Notes: generated by a model not told the origin, from the letters alone. Counted from the stretch's first letter, positions 34,252-42,556 are shown. The stretch is 50,433 bases of DNA from Thiothrix phosphatis (GCF_035668035.1 NZ_JAYMYJ010000137.1:1-50433), one strand, 5' to 3'. Program-made: numbers and translations.

Positions 34252-34990
34252 ATGCGCATATTTTCACGTTTCATGCTCATCTTCATGCTGGGGTTACTGG
34301 CCATGGCGGTCTGGTATGCCAACGAAATCCGGCTTGCCCGTGAGCAAACGCCCACTCTGGTAGCTGCCGCGTTTGAGCAGTATGGGGCAGAACTGACACC
34401 TGCGGCGCTTTCCCCTGAGCGCAGGGCCATGTTGCTGGCGGTTGAAGACCCTGCGTTTCTGGCCCATCACGGCGTTGACCTCACCACGCCTGGCGCGGGC
34501 ATGACCACCATCACCCAGGGCTTGGTAAAACTGCTGTATTTCCCGGAAGGTTTTCACCCCGGTATTGCCAAAATCCGCCAAACCCTGATCGCCCAATACG
34601 CGCTGGATGCCTTGACCAGCAAAAACACACAATTGTTGTTGTTCCTCAACATGTCGTATCTGGGCAATGCGGATGGCAAGGGGGGTATATGGTTTCGCCA
34701 ATGCTGCCCGCACCTATTACGGCAAGGAATTCGCTGCTCTCAGTGACGATGAATTCATGTCTTTGGTCGGAATGTTGATCAGCCCCAACCATTTCAGGCC
34801 AGGTTCACCCGCCAGCGCCGAACGGGTGCAGCGCATTTCCGCTTACCTCAAGGGCGAGATTCAACCTGCCAGTCTGCTTGATGTGGAATATGTCGGAAAA
34901 ACGCAAGGCTCACCAACCGAAGAAATGTTGGTAATGCTGCTTCGGCTAGTGACAGATGCAAAGCCTGAAACAATCGCCTACGGGCAGTAG
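34252..34990 (+). pseudogene. GT51 transglycosylase-like gene interrupted by a frameshift
   Basis: The first frame (34252-34746) encodes an N-terminal membrane anchor (FMLIFMLGLLAMAVWY) and a GT51 peptidoglycan glycosyltransferase start. It includes AVEDPAFLAHHGVD, with the catalytic Glu, and TTITQGLVKLL. At a run of six G (34680-34685) homology moves to another frame, which continues GVYGFANAARTYYGKEF and ends at 34990. One G fewer would restore a single ~245-residue protein. The motif reads GAGMTTITQGL rather than the usual GGSTITQQL, so even intact it would be divergent. Either a real pseudogene, a phase-variable tract, or a sequencing error. AAAAGGGGAAC precedes the ATG. Confidence 0.75.
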
Positions 34991-35096
34991 GCAACAAAGT
35001 GACGTTGGCACGGGCGCTTGCGCCTGATGCGCAATCCCAGCAAGATCCATTATAGATAAAAAATCTTGAATAAAATTCTTTTAATGCCATGCGGGT

Positions 35097-35102
35097 TATG
35101 AT
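35097..35102 (+). promoter_or_regulatory. Candidate -10 element for the retron ncRNA
   Basis: TATGAT at 35097-35102 would place a transcription start near 35108-35110, a few bases before the a1 arm of the retron RNA. No good -35 is visible at 16-18 bases; the region upstream is very AT-rich. The call rests mainly on position. Confidence 0.35.
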
Positions 35103-35116
35103 AGATTTCTGAACAA

Positions 35117-35319
35117 GTAAATGAACCTTGCATTTTGAATAGTGGATCGCTATTCACGCATAGAGCCTCGCAAAGCATCATCAGCTTGCTCTTTACTAAG
35201 GCGGGGACTGCCTACTAGTGCGAATTGCATTGGGTTTCTAGGAAACCAATATCGCACTAGTAGGCGTCCCCGCATCGAGTGTAGCAAGCTGATCTTCTGC
35301 CTGAACGAAGGTCATTTAC
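35117..35319 (+). ncRNA. Predicted retron msr-msd non-coding RNA
   Basis: About 200 nt immediately upstream of a retron-type reverse transcriptase, folded by eye. The ends close as an a1/a2 stem: GTAAATG-A-ACCTT (35117-35129) pairs with AAGGTCATTTAC (35308-35319), 12 bp with one bulged A. G35130, the first base after a1, is the candidate branching guanosine. A msr hairpin follows (TGAATAG 35136-35142 with CTATTCA 35150-35156). The msd is a two-tier hairpin: ATCAGCTTGCT (35180-35190) pairs with AGCAAGCTGAT (35283-35293), enclosing a longer stem. The order a1-G-msr-msd-a2 is the established retron layout. The exact ends of the msDNA cannot be set from sequence. Confidence 0.82.
35201..35273 (+). 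repeat. Inner msd inverted repeat of the retron
   Basis: 35201-35223 pairs with 35252-35273 over 22 bp, interrupted by a single bulged T at 35209. The apical part carries a second stem: ATTGG (35229-35233) with CCAAT (35246-35250) and TTTC with GAAA, leaving a TAG loop. It is the longest inverted repeat seen in the window, and its reverse transcript would be a long, nearly perfect DNA hairpin. Confidence 0.85.
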
Positions 35320-35325
35320 CTCTCA

Positions 35326-35352
35326 AAATAGCCGACTTCGCGTCGGCTATTT
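35326..35352 (+). terminator. Terminator/attenuator-like hairpin between retron RNA and RT gene
   Basis: AAATAGCCGAC (35326-35336) pairs with GTCGGCTATTT (35342-35352) over 11 bp with a TTCGC loop, and the 3' arm runs into ATTTATTTAAAT. It begins seven bases after a2 and ends 38 bases before the RT start. It looks like an intrinsic terminator that would end most transcripts after the ncRNA. Confidence 0.65.
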
Positions 35353-35390
35353 ATTTAAATAAAAACGTCAAATGCTCAAAGGGGACGCAG

Positions 35391-37070
35391 ATGAGCCAAC
35401 TGACGCGCCAACAGCTCTACGACCAGATCAAGGCGAGCTCCAAGGATGAGTACATCCTCAGCGAGATGAAACGCCTGGGCTACTGGAAAGAGGCGGAGCA
35501 ACCCACGCTGGCCGAATCCCTCATTCAGCGCCGGGGTGAATTGCAGCGCCAGATCAATGCGCTTTCTTCCCAGGCGTCAGACCCTGCCGCCGCCTTGAAA
35601 GCCATCCATCAAGAACGCATGGCGGCAGCCCGCCAACAGCGCATCGACACCAAGGTCAAACGCGAAACGGCACGCTACCAACGGGCGTTGGCGTGGCATG
35701 AACGCCGTCAGCAACACATCCACTATCTGGGCGACGCCGCCGGATTCCGGCCATCCGCCACTGCGGATGTTGCGGATGTGGAACGCCTGCGCAGCCTGAA
35801 CCTGCCGGTGTTGTCCAACGCCGCTGAATTGGCGGCAGCCATGGGCGTCACCCTGAATGAACTGCGCTTCCTGACCTACAGCAACCAGGTGGCGCGCATT
35901 TGCCATTACCAGCATTTCGCCATCCAGAAAAAATCCGGCGGTGTGCGCCAGATTTCCGCGCCCATGCCGCGCCTGAAACGGCTGCAATACTGGGTGCTGG
36001 ACAATATCCTGCAACCGCTGGAGCTGACCGAACAGGCGCATGGCTTCGTCAGGGGGCGCAGCATCGTCAGCAACGCCCGTCCGCATGTAGGGCAAAAAGT
36101 CGTCATCAACATGGATTTGCAGGACTTTTTCCCCACCGTGACTTACCCGCGCATTTTGGGGACATTCGCCCAACTGGGGTATAACCGGGAAGTGGCCACA
36201 TTGCTGGCGCTGCTGTGTTCCGAACCGGACACCCAAATGGTGGAAATGGACGGGAAACGTTACTACCTGAACCAATCCACCCGGCGTTTGCCGCAAGGCG
36301 CGCCCACCAGCCCAGCCCTGAGCAATGTGATCTGCCGCCGCCTTGACCGGCGCTTGCAGGGGCTGGCGCACAAACATGGCTTCACCTACACCCGCTATGC
36401 GGATGACCTGACGTTTTCCGGGGACAACACCGCAGCGATCCGCGCCTTGTTGCATTGGGCAAGGGCAACTGTGACGGAGGAAGGCTTCAACCCGCATCCC
36501 GACAAGACCCGCATCATGCAGCAGGGACGGCGGCAGGAAGTGACCGGGATTGTGGTCAACCAGCAGTTGTCGCTGGAGCGCCAGGAGCTGAAGCGTTTCC
36601 GCGCCCTATTGTTCCAGATCGAAAAAGACGGTTACGCGGGCAAATCCTGGGGCAATGGCTTCAACCTGCTGGCCAGCATCAAAAGCTATGGGCATTACGT
36701 GCGGATGGTGCATCCGGAAAAAGGCGAGCGTTTCCTGGCGCAGATCGCCGCCATCCAGCAAAAGCATGGCAAGCCGGACGGAAACGGGCGCGCTTGGGGG
36801 CGCACGACGGATACGTTCCGCACCCGTTCCGCCCAGGGGCAAGCGCCGCTGGAAGGCTTGCGGGTCGCGCCGGTGCAGCCTGCGCCGCCACTGGAACAAC
36901 TGATCCAGCACCGCGATGTGCTGCCGCAAGTGCAGGCGGCGCTGGGTTTGCAGCCGGTTGCAGAGGCCGCTTCGACGGACATTTCCCCTTCGGCTAGTGC
37001 GGAGGGGCAGGCTGCTGGCGAATCTTCCGGCGGCTTGGTCAACACACTCCTGTCCTTTTTGCGGAGGTGA
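35391..37070 (+). CDS. Retron-type reverse transcriptase
   Basis: A 559-residue RT that would copy the msd of the adjacent ncRNA. Residues 1-115 form a charged helical N-terminal extension. The RT core then shows, in order, FVRGRSIVSNARPHV with the retron NAxxH (228-232), MDLQDFF (241-247), QGAPTSP (302-308), catalytic YADD (336-339) and the retron VTG motif (384-386). Residues ~480-559 are a Pro/Ala/Ser-rich tail ending in a hydrophobic helix, which is longer than in typical ~320-residue retron RTs. The ATG at 35391 has AAAGGGGA six bases upstream. The frame stays open back to 35142 only because the ncRNA lacks stops. It lies five bases before the WGR gene. Confidence 0.92.
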   Translation: MSQLTRQQLYDQIKASSKDEYILSEMKRLGYWKEAEQPTLAESLIQRRGELQRQINALSSQASDPAAALKAIHQERMAAARQQRIDTKVKRETARYQRALAWHERRQQHIHYLGDAAGFRPSATADVADVERLRSLNLPVLSNAAELAAAMGVTLNELRFLTYSNQVARICHYQHFAIQKKSGGVRQISAPMPRLKRLQYWVLDNILQPLELTEQAHGFVRGRSIVSNARPHVGQKVVINMDLQDFFPTVTYPRILGTFAQLGYNREVATLLALLCSEPDTQMVEMDGKRYYLNQSTRRLPQGAPTSPALSNVICRRLDRRLQGLAHKHGFTYTRYADDLTFSGDNTAAIRALLHWARATVTEEGFNPHPDKTRIMQQGRRQEVTGIVVNQQLSLERQELKRFRALLFQIEKDGYAGKSWGNGFNLLASIKSYGHYVRMVHPEKGERFLAQIAAIQQKHGKPDGNGRAWGRTTDTFRTRSAQGQAPLEGLRVAPVQPAPPLEQLIQHRDVLPQVQAALGLQPVAEAASTDISPSASAEGQAAGESSGGLVNTLLSFLRR

Positions 37071-37075
37071 CAAGC

Positions 37076-40000
37076 ATGCAACTGACCCGGCGCACAACCC
37101 TGCGTTTTCAGGAAGGCTCTTCCGACAAAGTCTATGAAGTCGACATCGTGGCGGTGGACGGCGGCCATCTGGTGAATTTCCGTTACGGGCGTTCCGGCAA
37201 GGCGCTGACCGAAGGCTGCAAGACCGCCAGTCCGGTGGCCTTGCCGCAAGCCGAAAAGGTCGCCAACAGCCTGCTGGTCAGCAAAATGAACAAAGGCTAC
37301 CAGGTGCTGATGGGCTATGACCCGGTCAGTGGTGAAACGGTGGGTGCGCTTACCGCCGCCGCCAGCAACGCCGCCCCGCGCAAAGGCAAGCAGACGCAAC
37401 AGCGCGAACAGCGTATCCGCGAACGCCTGTCCCAATTCGCGGAGGGCAAGCAGGACGCTGGCGGGCTGATCGAAGGTTTCAGCCTGACCCGCAGCCTCTG
37501 GAAGGCCGGGGAATTGCGCATTCCCGAATTGTCCCCGGCGTTGCAGGCGGTGCTGGAGCATCCGCCGGGAGTCACCCGCGCCGACCCGATGTTCTATTAC
37601 GCGCTGGCCTGGGCCGCTGGGCGCAGCCGCGACGCCGCCGTCCTGCCGTTACTGGACCAGATCAAGGATAAGGTTCCGGCGCACCTTTACCAGTTCGCCT
37701 GTTTGCAGGCTGGGCGGGGAGTGCAGGAATGCCTGCCGGAGCCGGAAGAGGCTTTGGATGTCGCCGCTGTGGTCAGCGCCATCCAGTCATTTGACCATTA
37801 CGCCGCCATGTCATTTAACGTCCTGACGGAAAAGGATCACGCCTATATCCAGCATGTGCTGCACTGGCATGGGCTGACGGACGCTGTGCGGCAAGCGTTG
37901 GAACGCACGGTGCTGGGCGACGCTGACCAGGATTGCCTACAACTGCATTTTTCTGCGGAAGACTACGCGAAAATCAGCGCCGGGAAGGCTGCGTTCCCGG
38001 CATTGCAGCCCGCCATCCTGGATGTGTTGCGCTACCACTATAATGCGTTGCTCGATAATGAGGCGCAGAAATATGCCAGCGATTTTGCGCTTTACACCGA
38101 GTTGCTCACCCAGATCAATCTGGAACAAGCGCTGGATAACAGCTACTACATTGAGCGCGCACGGGAAGGCAATCTCCGGTACATGTGGGACAGTGCTGCC
38201 CGCAACCTGAAAAACGCCCTGAAAGCCACCGGCAAGGTCAAGGACATCAATAGCCTGTGGCAGCGGGTGATCAATTACTACAACTTGCAGTCCAGCAAAC
38301 AGTCGGCAGTGTCCGCAGAGCGTTTGCAGCAATGTTATGCGGTTTTGCGGGAGCAGCAGGCTTACGATGAAGTGGTCAACCAACGTGTGCCCACGCTGCG
38401 TGCCGATGGTTACTTTTACCGCTATCAGCAGGATTTCAGCCCGGAACTGGAAAGCCGATACGACACTTCTTTGGCTTACCACATAAAACGGCTGTTCAAT
38501 GACCGCTTCGCCGCGTTGCGGCAGGAGGCGCTCAAACCGCGTGGGCGTCTGTTGGAACAATACGACCGGCATGTGACGGCATTGTATGCGCGTGCCAGCG
38601 TCCAGCCAGAATACCGCGAGGCGGCGCTGGAAGCCATCCGGCTCGCGCCGGTGAACCAGTCGTTCACGGCGGCTTTCCGCAAGCTCTACAAGATGGCGGA
38701 ATTCCTGGATGACTTCCCGGCGCTGGCGGTGCTGAACCACCGGATCGAGACAACGCCGGATGAAGGCAAGCGCCAGCCGTGGCGTGATGAAAACCCTGCG
38801 TTCACCCAGCAGAGCCGCCGTTACCTGCGGCGGCGCACGGTGCGGCTGTTGCGCAAACTGGGGAAATTCGCCCCGCCTGCTTACCTGCAACTGGCGCAGG
38901 CAATCCTGCTGTTGGTGGATGACGCCTCCCCAGCCGCGCAACGCAGCGCCAAAAAGCAGTTGGTGTATTTCCCGCAATTGGCGGCGGCCAACTTTATCCT
39001 GCATCGCCATAGCCATGTGTATGAGCAGGACTTCAAGGGCGATTGGGCGTTGTATGAAAACCGGGGCAGTGAAGCCAGCCAGCCGGAAGCTTTCGCCAGC
39101 GCATGGGCCTATGCCGGGCCGGAACTGCTGACGCTGTTGCTGCAATGCAAGGCGGCGGTGGTCAATGATTTCGCCTTGCGCCGGTTGCAGCCGCAAACTG
39201 CCTTTTTGCAGGAGCAGCCGCGCGCTGTGTGGCTGCAATTGTTGCTGCGCCCTTACGAAAACACCGCGACGCTGGCGGTGGGGCAATTGGCCGGGAGCCT
39301 GCACGAGCTGGAAGTGATGCACGCGGTGCTGCGGGCGCAGTTCCCCAGCGTGCGCCAGCATGCGTTGCGCCAATTGACCGCTGACCATTTCCAGCAAAAC
39401 CGGGCATTGCTGCCGCTGTTGCTGCTGTCTGAATACGATGACGTTTATCAGTTGGCGAAAGATTACCTGTACACGGCGCAGGCGGATTATCCGGCGCTGG
39501 CCACCACCTTGCTGGAAGGCTTATTGGCGGCGGATGAAAACCGGCGCGTGCTGCTGCCGCGCCTGCAATGGCTGCTGACCCAGCCCTTGCATGCGCAGGT
39601 GGCGCTGGCACAGTTGCAGGCGTTGCTGGCACATCCGGAAGCTGGCGTGCAGCATTTGGGGGCTATCCTGCTGGCGGATTCGGATTACGCCTTTGAGGCA
39701 TTGGGGGATTGCTTCGCGCTGATGGCCGCCTCCGCATTCGAGGAAGTGCGGGCGGGCGCGGTGGCGTTGCTGGCGAAACTGGATGACGCCGGTAAGCGCC
39801 GTTATCTGGATTTGCTGTGCAATGCCCTAACGGACACGGCAGCTTACCCGCAGCAGGCCGCGTTGCAGGTATTGCGGGAAGTGGCTGACCCTGGCCTTCA
39901 GCAAGCGGTGTTTGCGCACATCCTGCCGGTGTTGTTCCGGGCCGAGCCGGTGGAGGGTTACAGCGACGCCATGCTGGCTATCGTGCAGGCGCTGGCGGCA

Positions 40001-40786
40001 ATGCACCGGACGGTGGATGCGGATGTGCTGTGGCGTTTGTTGGCCGCCCGCAGCAAATTGGCGGAACGGGCGGGCGCCATCCTGCTGGGCGCGCAGCCGG
40101 ATAGCATTTTCTCCATCAAGCAATGGGCAATACTGACGAAAAACCCAACTTTGCAGGTGCGCAACACGGCGATGCAGGCGTTGCAGGCGTTGCAGGCCAA
40201 CCGTGCGCAGGTGGCGGAGCAGTTTGCAGAAGCGGTGCGGATACTGGATAACCGCTGGGATGACACCCGCGCGTCCGCGATCGCTTTCTTCCGGGGCTTC
40301 CCGGATGACTTCTGGAGCAGTGAGCGGGTGGTGGCGGTGTGCGACAATGTTTACGCTGACGTGCAGCAGTTCGGGCGCGACTTGGTCTTGCGCAGTTTTG
40401 CGCAGGGGGCGGGCGAACAGTATTTGCTGCAATTGAGCCAGCATCCCGCCAATGGGGTGCAGTTGTTCGTGTCCCATTTCCTGGAGCAGCACGCGGGCGG
40501 CAAACCGGCAGTGATTTTGGCGCTGGCGGGTTATTTCCGGACAATGCTGTCGCTGGTGAACCGTGGCCGTTTGCTCAAGGATCGCGTCATTGCCTTCCTG
40601 TTCAAGGCGGCGGCGGAAGATGAGCAAGTGGCGCGCATGGTGGCGGATCTGTTCACTGACCAGTCGTTGAGCACGGTGATTGCGGACAAATCCCGCTATA
40701 TCAGGACACTGTTTGAATTGCATAACCGCTACGGCATTGAGCAGACGCCGATCAAAGTGGTTGCGCCGCCGGTGAGGGCTTTCTGA
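37076..40786 (+). CDS. WGR-domain protein with HEAT/ARM-like repeats (retron-associated)
   Basis: A ~1236-residue cytoplasmic protein. Residues 1-75 are a WGR domain (LRFQEGSSDKVYEVD, LVNFRYGRSGK; the family Trp is Tyr37 here), a module that in PARP-type proteins contacts nucleic acid. The rest is almost entirely helical, with many short Leu/Ala-rich helix pairs (for example AFEEVRAGAVALLAKLDD and NRAQVAEQFAEAVRILDNRW), consistent with HEAT or armadillo repeats. No enzymatic motif was recognised. The start ATG follows GGAGGTG; a GTG at 37067 overlapping the RT stop is an alternative. Its stop overlaps the SWIM gene (TGATG). The operon position implies a part in the retron system, probably as effector or scaffold. 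Confidence 0.85.
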   Translation: MQLTRRTTLRFQEGSSDKVYEVDIVAVDGGHLVNFRYGRSGKALTEGCKTASPVALPQAEKVANSLLVSKMNKGYQVLMGYDPVSGETVGALTAAASNAAPRKGKQTQQREQRIRERLSQFAEGKQDAGGLIEGFSLTRSLWKAGELRIPELSPALQAVLEHPPGVTRADPMFYYALAWAAGRSRDAAVLPLLDQIKDKVPAHLYQFACLQAGRGVQECLPEPEEALDVAAVVSAIQSFDHYAAMSFNVLTEKDHAYIQHVLHWHGLTDAVRQALERTVLGDADQDCLQLHFSAEDYAKISAGKAAFPALQPAILDVLRYHYNALLDNEAQKYASDFALYTELLTQINLEQALDNSYYIERAREGNLRYMWDSAARNLKNALKATGKVKDINSLWQRVINYYNLQSSKQSAVSAERLQQCYAVLREQQAYDEVVNQRVPTLRADGYFYRYQQDFSPELESRYDTSLAYHIKRLFNDRFAALRQEALKPRGRLLEQYDRHVTALYARASVQPEYREAALEAIRLAPVNQSFTAAFRKLYKMAEFLDDFPALAVLNHRIETTPDEGKRQPWRDENPAFTQQSRRYLRRRTVRLLRKLGKFAPPAYLQLAQAILLLVDDASPAAQRSAKKQLVYFPQLAAANFILHRHSHVYEQDFKGDWALYENRGSEASQPEAFASAWAYAGPELLTLLLQCKAAVVNDFALRRLQPQTAFLQEQPRAVWLQLLLRPYENTATLAVGQLAGSLHELEVMHAVLRAQFPSVRQHALRQLTADHFQQNRALLPLLLLSEYDDVYQLAKDYLYTAQADYPALATTLLEGLLAADENRRVLLPRLQWLLTQPLHAQVALAQLQALLAHPEAGVQHLGAILLADSDYAFEALGDCFALMAASAFEEVRAGAVALLAKLDDAGKRRYLDLLCNALTDTAAYPQQAALQVLREVADPGLQQAVFAHILPVLFRAEPVEGYSDAMLAIVQALAAMHRTVDADVLWRLLAARSKLAERAGAILLGAQPDSIFSIKQWAILTKNPTLQVRNTAMQALQALQANRAQVAEQFAEAVRILDNRWDDTRASAIAFFRGFPDDFWSSERVVAVCDNVYADVQQFGRDLVLRSFAQGAGEQYLLQLSQHPANGVQLFVSHFLEQHAGGKPAVILALAGYFRTMLSLVNRGRLLKDRVIAFLFKAAAEDEQVARMVADLFTDQSLSTVIADKSRYIRTLFELHNRYGIEQTPIKVVAPPVRAF

Positions 40787-42429
40787 TGGAGTTTTCCAGA
40801 CACTATAACGGCGCTTCACAAGTCGCCAGCAATGGGCGTGAAACCAATATGACGTTTGCGCCGGACACCCTGCGCGACCCGACCTTCTTTGTGGCGGATC
40901 TGGCGCAGCACATCCCGTTCCGCGAAGCCATGTCCGCGCTGCATCAGGTGGTCGTGTCCGACATGGCTTACCAGCCGAAGGACAAAACCGATTACAAGGC
41001 GTGGCTCAAAACGCAGGAAGATTTGTTCCTGGCGGAAGCCGCCGCCCGGCAGGGTGAGATCAAGGCGCAGTTGGAGGCTTTGCGCCGGGAACTGCGCACG
41101 GTGCAAAACGCAGAGCAGGCGACGCTGGCACCGTTTTATCAGGCGCGTTCCCGCTATTTCCAGTACCTGTACAAGCACGACATTGATGCGTGGTTTGTGC
41201 TCGACCCGGTGATCAGCGTGCATCCGGACAGCATTTTCTTTGAATGCTTTTCGCAGGATGAATCTAGCTACGGCAAGCTCAGTTGCAGTTACGAGGTGTT
41301 CCAGCACATCAGCGAGCACGCGTATGGCACGACCAATATCGACTATTCGCATGAGCTGTATCAGGAATTCCAGAAAATCCGCGATTACAAGCGCACCCAA
41401 TTCGTGGTCGACCCGTCCGGTTTCGCGGTGAAAACCCAACTCAGCGATGATTTCAAAGAGGAAAAGATCGATTTGCCGGATAGTTGGGTGCGCGGTTTCC
41501 TGCAAGTCAGCTCTGCCATGAGCCTGCCGTTTGCACAGTTCGACCTGCATCCGGTGGATATGTACAACATCCTGCTGTTCTTGCGGCGGCATAAGGAAAA
41601 GAGCGGGCCGCGTTCGCTGCGCTTTCGCCTGACGCCAGACCAGCCGGTGGAAGTGCGGTTTGACCCGTGGGGGGAGGTGCTGACGTGTCCGCGCAGCCTT
41701 TACCATGGCGGCAAGGCGGAGGAAATCCGCATCTGGGGGCGGCGGCGGCTGTTCATCCTGGAGCGCCTGTTGCCGATCGCCAAGCGTTTCCGCATCAGTT
41801 TGCTGGGGTCGGGGCTACCCAGCTTCTGGATAGCGGATATGGGCGGCATGAGTTTCACCCTGGGCTTGTCCGGTTGGAGCGCCAACGATTTTTCGCGCAT
41901 GGGCAATTTTGACCTGATGGCCCCGCGTGGCGAGGTCGACAGCGCCACCGCCGAACGGGTGTTCGCCGCGTTGCAGACCACCTGGGTGGAAAGCGCGGAG
42001 GCGTTGGCGCTGCGGTTGGGGCTGGACAGCCTGACGGTGAAGTCCGCACTGGGGATTTATTCGCAATACGGGCGGGTGCTGTATGACATGGAGCGGGATG
42101 TGTACCGCCTGCGTGAACTCAGCAAAGACCCGTTGCCAATGGAGCAGTTGCGGTTCGGCAATGAACGCGAAGCCCGGGCTGACAATTTCCGCAAGGCCGG
42201 TCTGGTGACGGGTCTGGCGCAGGAGGAACAGCAGGATGGCCGCGTGCGCATCCGTGGCGAAGTGATGGACAACGCCCGCGCCTATCAGCCGGAGATTACG
42301 CTGGATGCGGACCAACGTCTGGTGGACGCCGCTTGCCAGTGCCATTTCCACCTTCAGAACCAGCTGAAGCAAGGGCCGTGTGAACACATGCTGGCCTTGC
42401 GGCTGGAGGCTGCCTCCCTGCAACGTTAG
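40786..42429 (+). CDS. Winged-helix and SWIM zinc-finger protein (retron-associated)
   Basis: A 547-residue protein translationally coupled to the WGR gene. A C-terminal SWIM zinc finger of the form CxC...CxH is clear: Cys517, Cys519, Cys532 and His534 (ACQCHFH ... GPCEHMLALRL). Around residues 385-445 a winged-helix-like segment occurs (VDSATAERVFAALQTTWVES ... YGRVLYDMERDVYRLREL). A charged coiled-coil-like stretch lies at about 80-115. SWIM and winged-helix modules both suggest binding of nucleic acid or a protein partner. It is the third gene of the retron operon, and no catalytic residues are evident. Confidence 0.85.
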   Translation: MEFSRHYNGASQVASNGRETNMTFAPDTLRDPTFFVADLAQHIPFREAMSALHQVVVSDMAYQPKDKTDYKAWLKTQEDLFLAEAAARQGEIKAQLEALRRELRTVQNAEQATLAPFYQARSRYFQYLYKHDIDAWFVLDPVISVHPDSIFFECFSQDESSYGKLSCSYEVFQHISEHAYGTTNIDYSHELYQEFQKIRDYKRTQFVVDPSGFAVKTQLSDDFKEEKIDLPDSWVRGFLQVSSAMSLPFAQFDLHPVDMYNILLFLRRHKEKSGPRSLRFRLTPDQPVEVRFDPWGEVLTCPRSLYHGGKAEEIRIWGRRRLFILERLLPIAKRFRISLLGSGLPSFWIADMGGMSFTLGLSGWSANDFSRMGNFDLMAPRGEVDSATAERVFAALQTTWVESAEALALRLGLDSLTVKSALGIYSQYGRVLYDMERDVYRLRELSKDPLPMEQLRFGNEREARADNFRKAGLVTGLAQEEQQDGRVRIRGEVMDNARAYQPEITLDADQRLVDAACQCHFHLQNQLKQGPCEHMLALRLEAASLQR

Positions 42430-42478
42430 CGATGCCGTGTCAACTACCGGAATGCCCTGATTTCATACCGTGTATTCG

Positions 42479-42510
42479 CTGGAAGTGCTGAATGCGTCAG
42501 CGGCTTCCAG
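42479..42510 (+). terminator. Hairpin after the retron operon, possible terminator
   Basis: CTGGAAG (42479-42485) pairs with CTTCCAG (42504-42510), and GCTGA with TCAGC inside, leaving an ATGCG loop. It lies between the SWIM gene and glyQ, with no T-tract. TATACT (42511-42516) directly after it could be the -10 of the glyQS promoter, though no clear -35 is seen. Confidence 0.5.
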
Positions 42511-42556
42511 TATACTCGCTGATTTTCAGACATAAACCTAACGCAGATGATGTCGC

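Noticed and set aside
35013..35024. GGGCGCTTGCGCC hairpin upstream of the retron as part of the ncRNA
   Set aside because: It lies about 90 bases before a1 and upstream of the likely start site; it is more likely debris or a terminator after the transglycosylase gene.
35180..35293. The 11-bp stem at 35180-35190/35283-35293 as the a1/a2 pair
   Set aside because: It leaves no room for a msr between it and the long hairpin, whereas the outer 35117-35129/35308-35319 pairing gives the full a1-msr-msd-a2 order.
35142..35390. An 83-codon N-terminal extension of the RT reading through the ncRNA from a GTG at 35142
   Set aside because: The extension overlaps the inverted repeats of the retron RNA, has no family resemblance, and a proper ribosome-binding site precedes the ATG at 35391.
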